Assembly (NCBI GenBank): GCA_037892935.1
Contig: JAYXKI010000021.1
Coordinates: 108,007 to 172,006 of the forward strand
DNA: 64,000 nt
From: Phlebopus portentosus
Lineage: Eukaryota; Basidiomycota; Agaricomycetes; Boletales; Boletinellaceae
Reading direction: 5' to 3'
Under the pieces are notes generated by a model that did not search any database, was not told the DNA's origin, and saw only the letters and a list, made by a program, of their open reading frames with translations. Position 1 is the first letter of the stretch. Each line of letters opens with the position of its first letter. Position numbers and translations under genes: made by a program. This document shows positions 12,850 through 23,359 of this stretch, in pieces.

Positions 12850-15050
12850 ACTACAGTTGGATCGTATCGGCATATTTACTTATTAAGTTCCCTTGCGGTT
12901 CTTCCTGAGGATAAAGCTACCGACTTCGAGCTTCATGTACTCATAAGTACAACCAGGCATGAGCCTTTATACGGAAAGCTCTCAGATGTAACTGGGCGTA
13001 GACCGATTTTGTTCTTTTCTATCGGCATGTCCCCGCTACGTCTGCGCTGTGCGGTCCTGCCCAGGATTTTACTTGGCTTGCTTTCTTGACGTCCGATGGA
13101 TCTGACTGATTCAGTTAGTGGCATTCAAGGTATCGGTAGTGGAGGAAGCACACAAATGGTTTTGGCCACGATTTCCGACATCAGTATGTTCTTATCTCGG
13201 TTACTACAGTAGAGCGTCACTTCCCATCAACTCTGCCGAGCCTGTAATTTTTAGTATTTTTGTGAAATCTTGTATGTAGATTTGTCAGAAAAGTGACTAA
13301 AAAACTCAATATCTCGTAATTTCAAAAAAATGCCAAGACATCTTTCAATTTTTTGGGAAAAAATTCCAAAACAATTCAGGAAAAATTTCCCAGGCATACT
13401 GTGTGGTGGTTCACAAAGTCATGTCAAGACAAAATAAAGCACTCCTATAGTAAAGTGAATGCCTAATTGAAGGGTGAAGGCATGGAATGCACAACACAAA
13501 AGGGCAGCTGGTGGCATGAGCTTCTCAAGGGTACCAGACGTGGTTACGATTTTGTTCTGGCTGCTCTCATGATAAAGAAATACAAGTCCCACTGACAAAT
13601 TTCTGATGGTATCATAGCTCAAATAGTCCGTGGGGAACCTTACAATCGACTTTGCCATATGTAATTTCCTTATTTGGAAAGATCGACGCTCAATTTTCAG
13701 ACGAAAAAAAATTGCCCCCCAAATAAAATAAAAATTTGATGAATATATTTTGTACATATGGACTCCCTCTTATTTTTCCAAACATCTGCAACACTATGCA
13801 AAACGATGTGGTGGAGGAGATGAGTCTGGAAGTTGATGTGACTTGAGTTGTCGCGTCACGACGATCTACACTGTAGTAAATTTTTTTTTTTTTGTTTCAG
13901 CTAGTCTCCACGAACGATCTTTATACACGGGAGTTGGCACTGGTTCTTCTGGATAAACTCCCCGTCTGGCAGCATCTCCATGCTTTTACAATTCCTGTTC
14001 TTACGCCAGAACCCGACAAAGAAGCGGACAATACGGGAAGTGGCGTTGAAATTCGACTTTCTGAGTTTATTCCTCTTCACTTCTGGTGTTGTTTGGTTCT
14101 TTTTGGATCTCAGGGTGCTATACCCTCGAACCCCTGGATCTCTCCAAAAACACTCGTGCCGCTAATCATCAGTTCCGTTTTGCTGATTTCCGGAAGTGCC
14201 AATGAAGTTCTAACATCTAGGGAGCCGATCATCCCCCCCTCGTCTCTCCAAGTCTCGTACGATGGCAGTCTGTCTAACATGCATCTTCATGCACAGCTTC
14301 GTCTTTTTTTGCGCAAGCTATATATGCCGCTCTAATGAGCATTATGATAGCCGGTGTGCGCCAGATACCGCTCTCGTCAGGCGGCTCAGTCAGCCCGATC
14401 ACAATCGGAGTTGTGCTTGCAAAGATGCGGCGGTAGGGGCATATTATAGAACAGGAGATGTGGCTTCTTGTAGTCGGCATTGGTGTAAGATTCTTGCTCC
14501 AAGCGCCACTCATCGTGCTTCAGGCTGCGATGGCAATTCAGGAGATGGCTACGAGTACTGGAGCATACATTCTTCTCCGGTATGTCGTATGCGTAATACT
14601 ACATATGTATGTATTTTATTCAAAAGCCAAAACTTATTCCTCAATCATTGTTTTTAAGCACTCTGGGAGGGACGGTTGGTATTTCTGTCGGGAACACGAT
14701 CTTTCAGTCAGACTTATCAAAGCGTCGCCGGCTCTCCCGAGATGTCCGAGTTGTTTTTAGAGTTTCACGGACTACAAGCGATATCCAGCATTGAGCCTGA
14801 TTCACTGCATGAACTGAACAAGTATGGACATACCTTCACGCGTAGTATCGCCACTATATAGCCGTCTGCACGCCTTGGCCTTTGTGAACTATATCCTTTA
14901 TATGCACTGTCATTCTTGAAGGATTTGATTATTATCTCATGCCTTTTCTGGTTAGTGTTGACTGTCCGGGAATATTCCTTAGGGCGTAACTATGATCGCG
15001 AACGAGAGCAGAACAGGAGAAAAACTGTTTCTTCCTTTATTTATCACGGT
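12850..15050 (+). pseudogene. Broken MFS transporter (DHA2-type, 14-segment class)
   Basis: Pieces of one major-facilitator protein appear in order but in changing frames. NYSWIVSAYLL lies near 12850. The MFS signature loop PLYGKLSDVTGRRPILFF is at about 12965-13020, and GIQGIGSG with STQMVLATISDI at about 13122-13185. Then SWHWFFWIN is at about 13930, FDFLSLFLFTSGVVWF near 14055, EMATSTGAYILLR at about 14540-14580 and TLGGTVGISVGNTIFQSDL near 14665. A tail resembling the last membrane segment ends around 15050. Several frameshifts and stops lie between the blocks, so no full protein can be made. Order and motifs fit the fungal drug-resistance or vacuolar basic-amino-acid transporters. A 0.7-kb AT-rich stretch interrupts the gene. 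Confidence 0.85.
13220..13895. other. AT-rich insertion inside the broken transporter
   Basis: Between the motif-C region and the segment-5/6 region of the transporter lies about 0.7 kb with no MFS similarity. It is clearly more AT-rich than its flanks and has several A and T runs, including a T run near 13880. It could be a short transposon derivative (MITE or SINE-like) that inactivated the gene, or diverged intron and decay sequence. I could not identify terminal inverted repeats or a target-site duplication by eye. The boundaries are approximate. Confidence 0.4.
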
Positions 15051-15495
15051 ATAGAGCTTCAAATTTCCGAGGAAACACTGGTGTGTAAGGTCGGTGTTCT
15101 GCCACCTAGACCCCAACATATATTTTTTCAGCAACAATCAAACCAACTAGCGACAAGGTCAAGACGAGACGGGAACAAGACGTGCCGAAAACATGTGAGT
15201 CGAAGAAAGTTAAGTAGGGGCATTCATGCGCTATCGTAACTCATCGCATCAATATTATGACATGGTAATCAATACCTGTATCGAGGAAGGGAAGGTTGTC
15301 GTTCAGTGGGAATAAGAGCAGTCGTGAGATATGCGGTGCAATATGTGAAGAAAGCAAGCGGCATTTTTTTAGTTGGGTACATATGCGATCGATATGTGTT
15401 GTGGAATGCGGACAGCACGGCGAGAAGCGCGATGCACGAGGTCAGAAGTAATAACAAACAATGTGCGATGCAAGATTTATCATGCAGCGAGTAGA
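15051..15495. other. 3' flanks of the transporter remnant and the methyltransferase
   Basis: Spacer between the last recognisable transporter residue and the stop codon of the convergent methyltransferase gene. No additional gene is visible. Confidence 0.4.
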
Positions 15496-17108
<1,613 letters not shown>

Positions 17109-17522
17109 GGCTGCGAGGGATGGAAAAGTGGAAGAAGAGAAAAGTTTGTTTGTTTGTTTGTTTTTGTAAGAGAAGTGTGCGTCGTGCGTCCCTGCGAGGT
17201 CGATCACAGAAAGAGAAAATTTTGGTCTTCCAAATCGGGGTATTTGCTATATTGGGATCATAGGCTTCTCCTGCTCTGTGCTCAAACAAATCATTGTATT
17301 TTCTTCTACTTCTTGGTTATACTAGTAAGTTTTCAAGCCGACGAGACTATAGGGAAAAGAGCCATGCTGGAACCTTTAATCTATGCCTTCCACCTCTAAG
17401 ATTCCTTAAAATATCTAGATTCCCTTGAGCTCATTACTACGACTATTTAAATATCTACGATGGTAATAAATACTCGTAAATCACTCTCAAGCTGTGAAAT
17501 AAATCCCTTGTCAGCATACTTG

Positions 17523-17748
17523 CCACGTCCTAGGCTTGCCAGCCAGATAGTAGCTACCGGAGGGCAGTGTTATATTTCGATCTCCGACTGATTACATCAT
17601 TTATTCACAGCCTTAGCCTATGAGGACTGCCTACGTGTCCATTTGACTCTGCCACCTACCGCCACGTCTACACCCACCTCCTGACTCGTCCCGTCCCTTT
17701 TAGTCTCTTCACTCTCGTTTACGCTCTTTCTTCCACGTACGACCACGT
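17523..17748 (+). promoter_or_regulatory. Cluster of ACGT-core sites upstream of the bZIP gene
   Basis: In the 672-bp divergent promoter between the methyltransferase and bZIP genes there are five ACGT cores within about 230 bp: CCACGTC near 17523, TACGTGT near 17632, CCACGTC near 17662, CCACGTA near 17733 and CCACGTC near 17743. ACGT cores are bZIP binding sites, and CCACG(T) is the half-site preferred by metazoan XBP1. Repetition just ahead of a HAC1-like gene suggests autoregulation. This is inference from sequence only. Confidence 0.45.
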
Positions 17749-17780
17749 CCCCTTCGAAGTTAACGACAAACACACCAGTC

Positions 17781-18980
17781 ATGTCAGCACATACCGTTAA
17801 CCCCTCAGCGCTCTCATTGCCCTCGCCGCAGTCTGATGAGGCCAGCTCTCCACACCCGTCGCATTCGGACACCGCGTCGGCCCCACCGCGAAAGCGACAG
17901 AGGACCGTCATGTCAGCAGAGGAGCGCAAAGAAGCCCGCGCACACCGAAGTAGGTGGATCTATAGTTGTATATCCAACGAGTTGCTTACTGAGATATGAT
18001 TTAGACCGCATCGCTGCTCAGAACTCCCGTGACAGACGGAAAGCTCAGTTCGCAACTCTGGAGCGTCGTGTAGCTGAGCTTGAAGAGGAGAATAAGCAGC
18101 TGCGTGCTGGAATGACATTATCGGACCTCCAGTATGCAGATGCAAGACGTGCACAGGAGCAGCAGCGTGAGAAGGAGCGGGAACGAGAGAACGCAGAGCT
18201 CAAGGAACGAATAAAGTCTCTTGAGAAAGGATGGGAGGCCGTAATGAAGGTTCTCGCCGCACAGGGTCTCCCTACTCCTGTTCCTACCGCTCAATCGACC
18301 CCAAAGTCTGAACCATCTCCACAATCCGACACTAACAATACCACGACCACCTTTCCTGTCTTGGTTCCATCAACACCTGTATTCCCTATCACACCCTCCC
18401 CATCCATCTCCGGTGCGAGCATCAGTCTTGACGCAGATGAGTCCGAGTCCACTTGCCACCTAGCACGGGTGGTGAGCACCGCGGCAATCCCCCCCGCGAT
18501 GCCCCTGCAGCGGGTGGACTCGACACGACGACTCTCCATTCTGCGTTCCCGTCTCCAGCCGCTTCTGTCCCTGAGGCGGACTTCGCACCGACTCCCCTCT
18601 CCTATGAACTCCCGTCGCCTGCGCCAGCACACGAAGCAGATGTGGACGCTTGGATCCGGGAAATCTTCTCGGGTTCCCCTCTCAACGCGTCGACGCCTTT
18701 GCCAGAGGTTAATACTTCTGGAGAAGGGCGGGACGTTCCATACACCGCGCCCACCCCCTCCGCGGCGCCGTTGATCGGGTCGACGGAGATCACGACTGAA
18801 TGGGAAAACGGAGTGGAGATGCAGAGACTTTTGGACCTGTTTACGACGGTCCAGTCCGATGGGCCCGTCGTCGCTGCGAACGACCAAGCGATGGACGCAA
18901 GCACAGCTTTGGGACTCGAGCTGTGCGGAGGGTGGAATGTCGACCTGGTGCCGACATCATCTGGTGTTGGTGTATTCTGA
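17781..18980 (+). CDS. hac1: HAC1/XBP1-like bZIP factor of the unfolded protein response
   Basis: Exon 1 is 17781-17949. A 55-nt spliceosomal intron interrupts the basic region, and exon 2 starts at 18005. The bZIP has a bipartite basic region with NRIAAQNSRDRRKAQ (57-71) and leucines at 75, 82 and 89, followed by a coiled coil. Without further splicing the frame runs to a stop at 18772-18774 (312 residues) with an Arg-rich, poorly protein-like tail. From 18453 to 18980 another frame (+2) is open and looks like a real acidic activation domain, with VDAWIREIFSG and MQRLLDLFTTV. Joining the two needs removal of 3n+2 bases, as in HAC1/XBP1 mRNAs cut by IRE1. Candidate hairpins are listed separately. 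With the 71-nt model the active protein is 357 residues. The bZIP type is certain; the HAC1 role is strongly inferred from the frame switch. Confidence 0.88.
18437..18507 (+). other. Candidate non-spliceosomal (IRE1) intron in the bZIP mRNA
   Basis: The 3' site is clear. The 7-base loop CUGCAGC (18505-18511) matches the IRE1 consensus CNG|NNGN, and a stem closes it (18500-18504 with 18512-18516, three G-C plus two G.U pairs). The cut falls after 18507 and the downstream frame is then correct. Three phase-compatible 5' sites exist. CAG|AUGA at 18436/18437 (71-nt intron) lies in an 8-base loop on a 6-bp stem with one bulge (18427-18432 with 18441-18447) and fits the consensus. CCG|AGUC at 18445/18446 (62 nt) has a 5-bp stem but no G at the sixth loop position. 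CCG|CGGC at 18481/18482 (26 nt) fits the consensus but lacks a visible stem. I prefer the first. The borders do not fit spliceosomal GT..AG rules. Confidence 0.6.
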
Positions 18981-19656
18981 AGAATGTTCGGCGACTTTGT
19001 AATTAAAAGTTCCCCCTCCCACATACCTCTCGGATTTCGTTCTCTTTTTTTTATGTTCTCTCTCTACATCTGGTTTTTCTAGTATCTTATTGTATCGTCG
19101 GACGTGATCTCCTCTCTCATCGACTCATAGATCTTCCTTTCCACTCCTCTGTTGTTGCCGCCTTTTTCTGACGACTTCGTTGCTTCTGTTACTTTCTTCT
19201 TTCTTTACTGCTTGGTGCAGCTCCTGGATTGCTTTGTCTGTGTTTCTCTCCCTTCGGGTTGATGAGGTGCATAGACGGGTAGCTCAGTGAGCGCTCTAGC
19301 GGTTTAGTTTGTAGTTAGCATACAGTAGACGATCGTTTGTCGTTATGATTAGTCGGGTCAATGGAGTTCTGGTTTGGAGGTAATCCATCCATCATGCCTG
19401 ATTTATGGAGTGACTGTACGAATATCAATTTGCGAGATTTTCATTTTTTTTAACGAGCGACCCTGTCGCTCGGTACAGACGAGATATAACTTTAGAAATA
19501 GAGACAAATAAGTAGCTCAAGCTCGAGACCTTCAGAATACAGAGCAAGATAGTTATCAGAATGCCGTCGAATGTCGAGAAGTATAACAAAATGAACTTGC
19601 CAGAGAAAAGGATGACTGATCCATGTTACTTTGCCAGCTCTTCAGGTTGACACGTT
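18981..19656. other. Convergent 3' flanks of bZIP and CHZ1 genes
   Basis: Pyrimidine-rich then AT-rich spacer between two convergent stop codons. A stretch near 19277-19310 resembles the 5' half of a tRNA (A-box-like), but no B box or acceptor stem follows. No gene was called. Confidence 0.45.
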
Positions 19657-20464
19657 CTACTCGTCGTCGTCACCCTCATCGGGTTTAAGACCCGCTTTGG
19701 CGAGAGCCTCTGGGCTTGTATAGTCGATCTTGACGCCACGGGTGCGTCGAGAGCGGATGGCGCTCGGGTCGATTTCTTCGAATGTCTCCTCCACCTGTAA
19801 GTCGTTGGATTGAAATTAAAGTTAGAAAGACGTCAAAGGTCATTAACGTGAAAGAGGAGAGGCTCGAAGAAGAGGCTCGAAGACCGTAAAAAAAAAAAAA
19901 AAGAAAAAACGAACCTCCTCGTCACTCTCATCTTCCCCTTCAGCTTCCTCCTCCTCCTCGTCATCTTCGTCATCCTCCTCCTCTTCATCCTCCTCCACTT
20001 CCCGAACTCGCTTCTCCGCGTCGGCGCGTTTCTTCTCACGCGCGTTCCGCTCGTCGACCTCCGCTTCCTCGGCGGTGCGCTTGCCTTTGCCCTTGTCCAG
20101 CGTCACGGACGCCGGTGTAGCAGCAGCAGCAGCAGCAGCATTATTACGGGCGGCTTTCGAGGGCGGCTTGGAGGAGGGCTTGGAAGACGAGACCGGTTTG
20201 TTGGCGGAGGATGAGGCGGGCTTTGCGGAGGATTTGGAGGACGAGACGGGTTTGATTGCTGTTGGTGTCGTTGTTGTTGTTGTGCCCTCTGGAACACCGC
20301 TAGTTTAAAAGGGAGGGAAAAAAATAAGACGTAAGTCTGGGTTGTGTTTGGGAGACGCGAGAGACGCGAGAGATGCGTAGTTGGCGTGTGTGGCGGCGCG
20401 TAGTATGAAACACGACTCACGGGTTGGTTATTCCCTCCTTTTCTGCAGGCGCGCCTTCAGACAT
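19657..20464 (-). CDS. chz1: CHZ1-type histone H2A.Z-H2B chaperone
   Basis: Three exons on the minus strand: 20464-20421, 20299-19915 and 19794-19657, giving 188 residues. The first two thirds are low-complexity: a Ser/Pro/Lys/Ala segment with a short Ala run, a basic patch, then a dense Glu/Asp block. The third exon carries the family signature, an acidic helix followed by EEIDPSAIRSRRTRG and KIDY, which fits the CHZ domain that wraps H2A.Z-H2B dimers. CHZ1 is a nuclear chaperone that delivers H2A.Z-H2B for SWR1-dependent exchange. Length is like yeast Chz1 (153 residues) plus an extended N-terminus. The start was chosen as the first ATG in frame with a clean first intron. Confidence 0.87.
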
Positions 20465-21031
20465 GGTCGGATTTTTCAAAGCGTAGTAGCAAGTGGATTT
20501 AAGCTAGAAAGTGGATGTGAACGGTTAAGAGACGAGTCAACGACGCGTCGAGATTGAAGATAGTTCGAACTCAAGAGTAGGAAAGAAAGAAAATAAAATC
20601 AACGCGTTCTCACCTAATTTGATTATGTCAGCGGATGGAGATAAAAGGAGTCAATTTTGTTCGGGTGTTTGCTTTTACACATACTAACGACGATTTCCCT
20701 TGACTGAGGCTCATCTGGTGCTAACAAGGGACTTATTGTTTCTCATGCTCACAAGTAGCCGCGAGGTTGACTGGTAGTCTCTCTGAGTGAAATTCCTTGA
20801 CATCGACTCGAACTTGACGTACTTAAGCGAGATATGTTTCCGTCCAGCAACTTTCGAGTGTAAGTTATTTCAAGAGCTGTTACTCTTTAGGCAACGGGTT
20901 GCTAGATACACTCGGTACTGGAATGATCCATCTCCCGCAAACCGATGCGTATCATAATCAAGTAGCTATATCCTTGGTCAAGTCAATAACTTGGAGACCT
21001 GAAGTGCTCCTGCTGCATTCCCTTCTCTCCG
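20465..21031. other. Intergenic, upstream of CHZ1
   Basis: Promoter-sized spacer with no recognisable gene, repeat or RNA. Confidence 0.4.
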
Positions 21032-21232
21032 TCACTTCTGACCCCATCCTGTAGGACGAGGAGGAATAGGCTTAGGAGGCTGCTTGACCTTTCTCTCTGC
21101 CAGAGGCCTAGAATTAGGCGGGATCGAATTTATAGTCGAGCCTGGCGGTAGGTGCGGATCCCGATTTGACTGGGACTGTTTCGAACCAGATGGTTCTGGG
21201 CGAGGCGGGTAGGACTTTCTCTGCTTGCTCAT
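21032..21232 (-). CDS. Small basic proline-rich orphan protein (1 of 4)
   Basis: Single open frame of 66 codons from ATG 21232. The product is rich in Pro, Ser, Lys and Arg, has no Cys and no signal peptide, and carries short PPRP / PPKP / PPRPTG runs of the kind bound by SH3 or WW domains. A perfect TATAAAA lies about 35 bp upstream on the coding strand (plus-strand 21267-21273). Its neighbour at 21830 and genes at 32669 and 35907 share the same make-up. It may equally be a chance frame or only an exon of a longer gene; I cannot assign a function. Confidence 0.35.
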   Translation of the reverse strand: MSKQRKSYPPRPEPSGSKQSQSNRDPHLPPGSTINSIPPNSRPLAERKVKQPPKPIPPRPTGWGQK

Positions 21233-21266
21233 GTTTTCTGTTGGTCTCGTAGACAACTGGTCTCGG

Positions 21267-21273
21267 TTTTATA
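21267..21273 (-). promoter_or_regulatory. TATA box
   Basis: TATAAAA on the minus strand, about 35-41 bp before the ATG at 21232. Confidence 0.45.
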
Positions 21274-21829
21274 CTGTGAGTATGCGCTATGCTGCTCGCT
21301 TTCCGATGTCTTACTGACATGCAATCTGGAAGACTGATCACCGCATTTTGCTATTCAGTTGCAGAGCTTGTGCCGGTGCGGAACTCGGTTAGGACAGCAT
21401 CATCGGTAAGGCCTCAGCTGCTGTACACTGACCCGCCGAGTAAATTGCCAAAAACGGGGATCTGGGATTTTCGGATATGACTTTCCAGCTGCTTATGAGC
21501 ACCTTGCGCATGTTCTGTCTTCTCTACTACTTACAGATTAATCGATACTTCTATTTTTCAAGAACCAATTAGCGGGCATCTTCATATGATAATGCGCCCT
21601 CAATACTTTCTTCTCTGTTCTCTGCGCGGATGCAAGCTTCTTATGCAAGCCTCGTACCTCTTCAAGATTGAGTAGATAAGCAATCTTTAAACCGTGCATC
21701 AGGGACATCGTACGATAGGTTGGCGATATATTCGGCACAGTCCAGTGTATTGCCGTAATTATAGTGCATTATGGTAAAAGAACGCCGACGCCACTTTCAA
21801 GACCGAGCTCCCTCTCATCTTGATTCGTG
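21274..21829. other. Intergenic between two small proline-rich genes
   Basis: No supported gene or repeat. Short frames on both strands show no family features. Confidence 0.35.
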
Positions 21830-22012
21830 TCAACGACAAGGATGTGGTCCATCTTGACGCCCAGGCTTAGGCTTCTGTTTCTTTAATTCCCTTAAGTGGG
21901 GCGGGATTGTCTCTTGGCCTCCGACAGGCTTTGGACCAGGCTTCGATGGCTCTTGCCTGGACGAAGATTGACTCTGCGGAGGAATGGCGTTGGGTGCATT
22001 TGGCTTAGGCAT
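21830..22012 (-). CDS. Small basic proline-rich orphan protein (2 of 4)
   Basis: Open frame of 60 codons from ATG 22012, coding a Pro/Lys/Gln/Ser-rich peptide that begins MPKPNAPNAIPP and has no Cys or membrane segment. TATAAAA lies at plus-strand 22053-22059, about 41 bp upstream. Composition and promoter layout resemble the gene 0.8 kb away, suggesting a tandem pair diverged beyond simple alignment. Coding status is uncertain. Confidence 0.33.
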   Translation of the reverse strand: MPKPNAPNAIPPQSQSSSRQEPSKPGPKPVGGQETIPPHLRELKKQKPKPGRQDGPHPCR

Positions 22013-22052
22013 AACTTCTGGGAATTCTTCGGATGGATAGGCGCAGAGGAAC

Positions 22053-22059
22053 TTTTATA
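22053..22059 (-). promoter_or_regulatory. TATA box
   Basis: TATAAAA on the minus strand upstream of the ATG at 22012. Confidence 0.42.
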
Positions 22060-23359
22060 CCGTGAACATGCATCTTTTCTGTCTTGACTCTGCTCCCCAA
22101 ATATATTGGTTTCTCTCCCGGAATTAAGAATATTGCATCGAAGCTGATTTGTAGTTCAATCGAGGTAGCCTACAGTTTGCTGGCTGAATAGTTAATTCGG
22201 CTTTTATGGGCACTTTGCTGCTCAGAAGAAATGTTTTAGCATTTTACTATTCATGTAGAAACGACAGATCTATTTTGAAATGACTAAAGTGCATATTATG
22301 GGTTACAGTTTCCTGCTAACAGACCCTTGAAAGACAGTGTATTGGGATTGCCGGAGTTTATTGCCACCGAAATTCAGAGATCAGTCTAACTATCATGTAT
22401 CCACATCCTACAGATAGTATGAATGGACCTGTCCAATGTAAGTAGCGATTCAGGCTACGACTCAGCTTCCGAAAAAGAAAATATGCAGGGAAAAAAAAGG
22501 TGGGAAGTTACCCACAAATCAAGCTAATTACATCAGCGGAACAGCCAGATAAGGCATGTCTTTCCAATGTGACTCCGTTGCCCGTTGGACTCGGAGAACC
22601 ACAGAAAGATCCGTTTTCTCTGGACGCGCTTTATTAGGCGCGAAACGGTGTCTTGACAACATGCACGGAACGTAAGCGTCTAACGCTGTCGTCTTGTTTT
22701 TCAACGCTGATGGGTCCATCTCTTTGCTCACTTCAGATGGATATCAACGGTATCAACAAAAGCATCAATTTTTTGTTTTTTCGTACCTGAACCCGCTTTT
22801 ACTCTCGGGGAAAACGATAAAATTGCATCATAGCGGACTAGTGGGGCACCGGAACGAGACAATGCAATGGCCAGCTCAATCGCCTCGTGGGTCCTACCGA
22901 TCATACCGCGTGCTCTGAATTCAGAAACAACGTGAAATTTGAATATTTACGCTCTATAGGGATTTCTGATAAGAACGTAATCTATCCCCGATTTCTGCAG
23001 ATTCCTGCTTAACGGCGGTCCTACCGGGAACAGCGAGCTGGCGCCGCACGCGGGAGAACGCACGCATAGAACAGAGACGCACATGAAAAAATGTACATGT
23101 GAGGCAAGGGCTGGTCGAGCTTGTAAGGGGAAGATACATATAGTATGCTCGAATATTACCGGAACGCTTCTTCTGGCCTTGCGCGGGGATTGAGTAAGCC
23201 TAGCCGGGCCATATCCATTTTCCGTTTCTCTTGCCTCACATATCTATCTTTGTTTCCTTCCACCGCTCACCCTTGGTTCTGCTGGCTGCATTTCGATTCG
23301 AGCAGTGCGCTCTATTCCGCTCCTTCCTTCCAACCTGACGATCCTTCGCGCCCTGAGAG
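22060..23359. other. Intergenic, upstream of the tubby-like gene
   Basis: A minus-strand frame of 64 codons from an ATG near 22719 to 22528 has no recognisable features. The last 200 bp before 23360 are C/T-rich, as expected for a promoter or leader. Confidence 0.35.

Noticed and set aside
19277..19320. tRNA-like A-box sequence (GGTAGCTCAGTGAGCGC)
   Set aside because: No B box (GGTTCRANYCC), no anticodon arm and no acceptor stem; it lies in a 3' flank.
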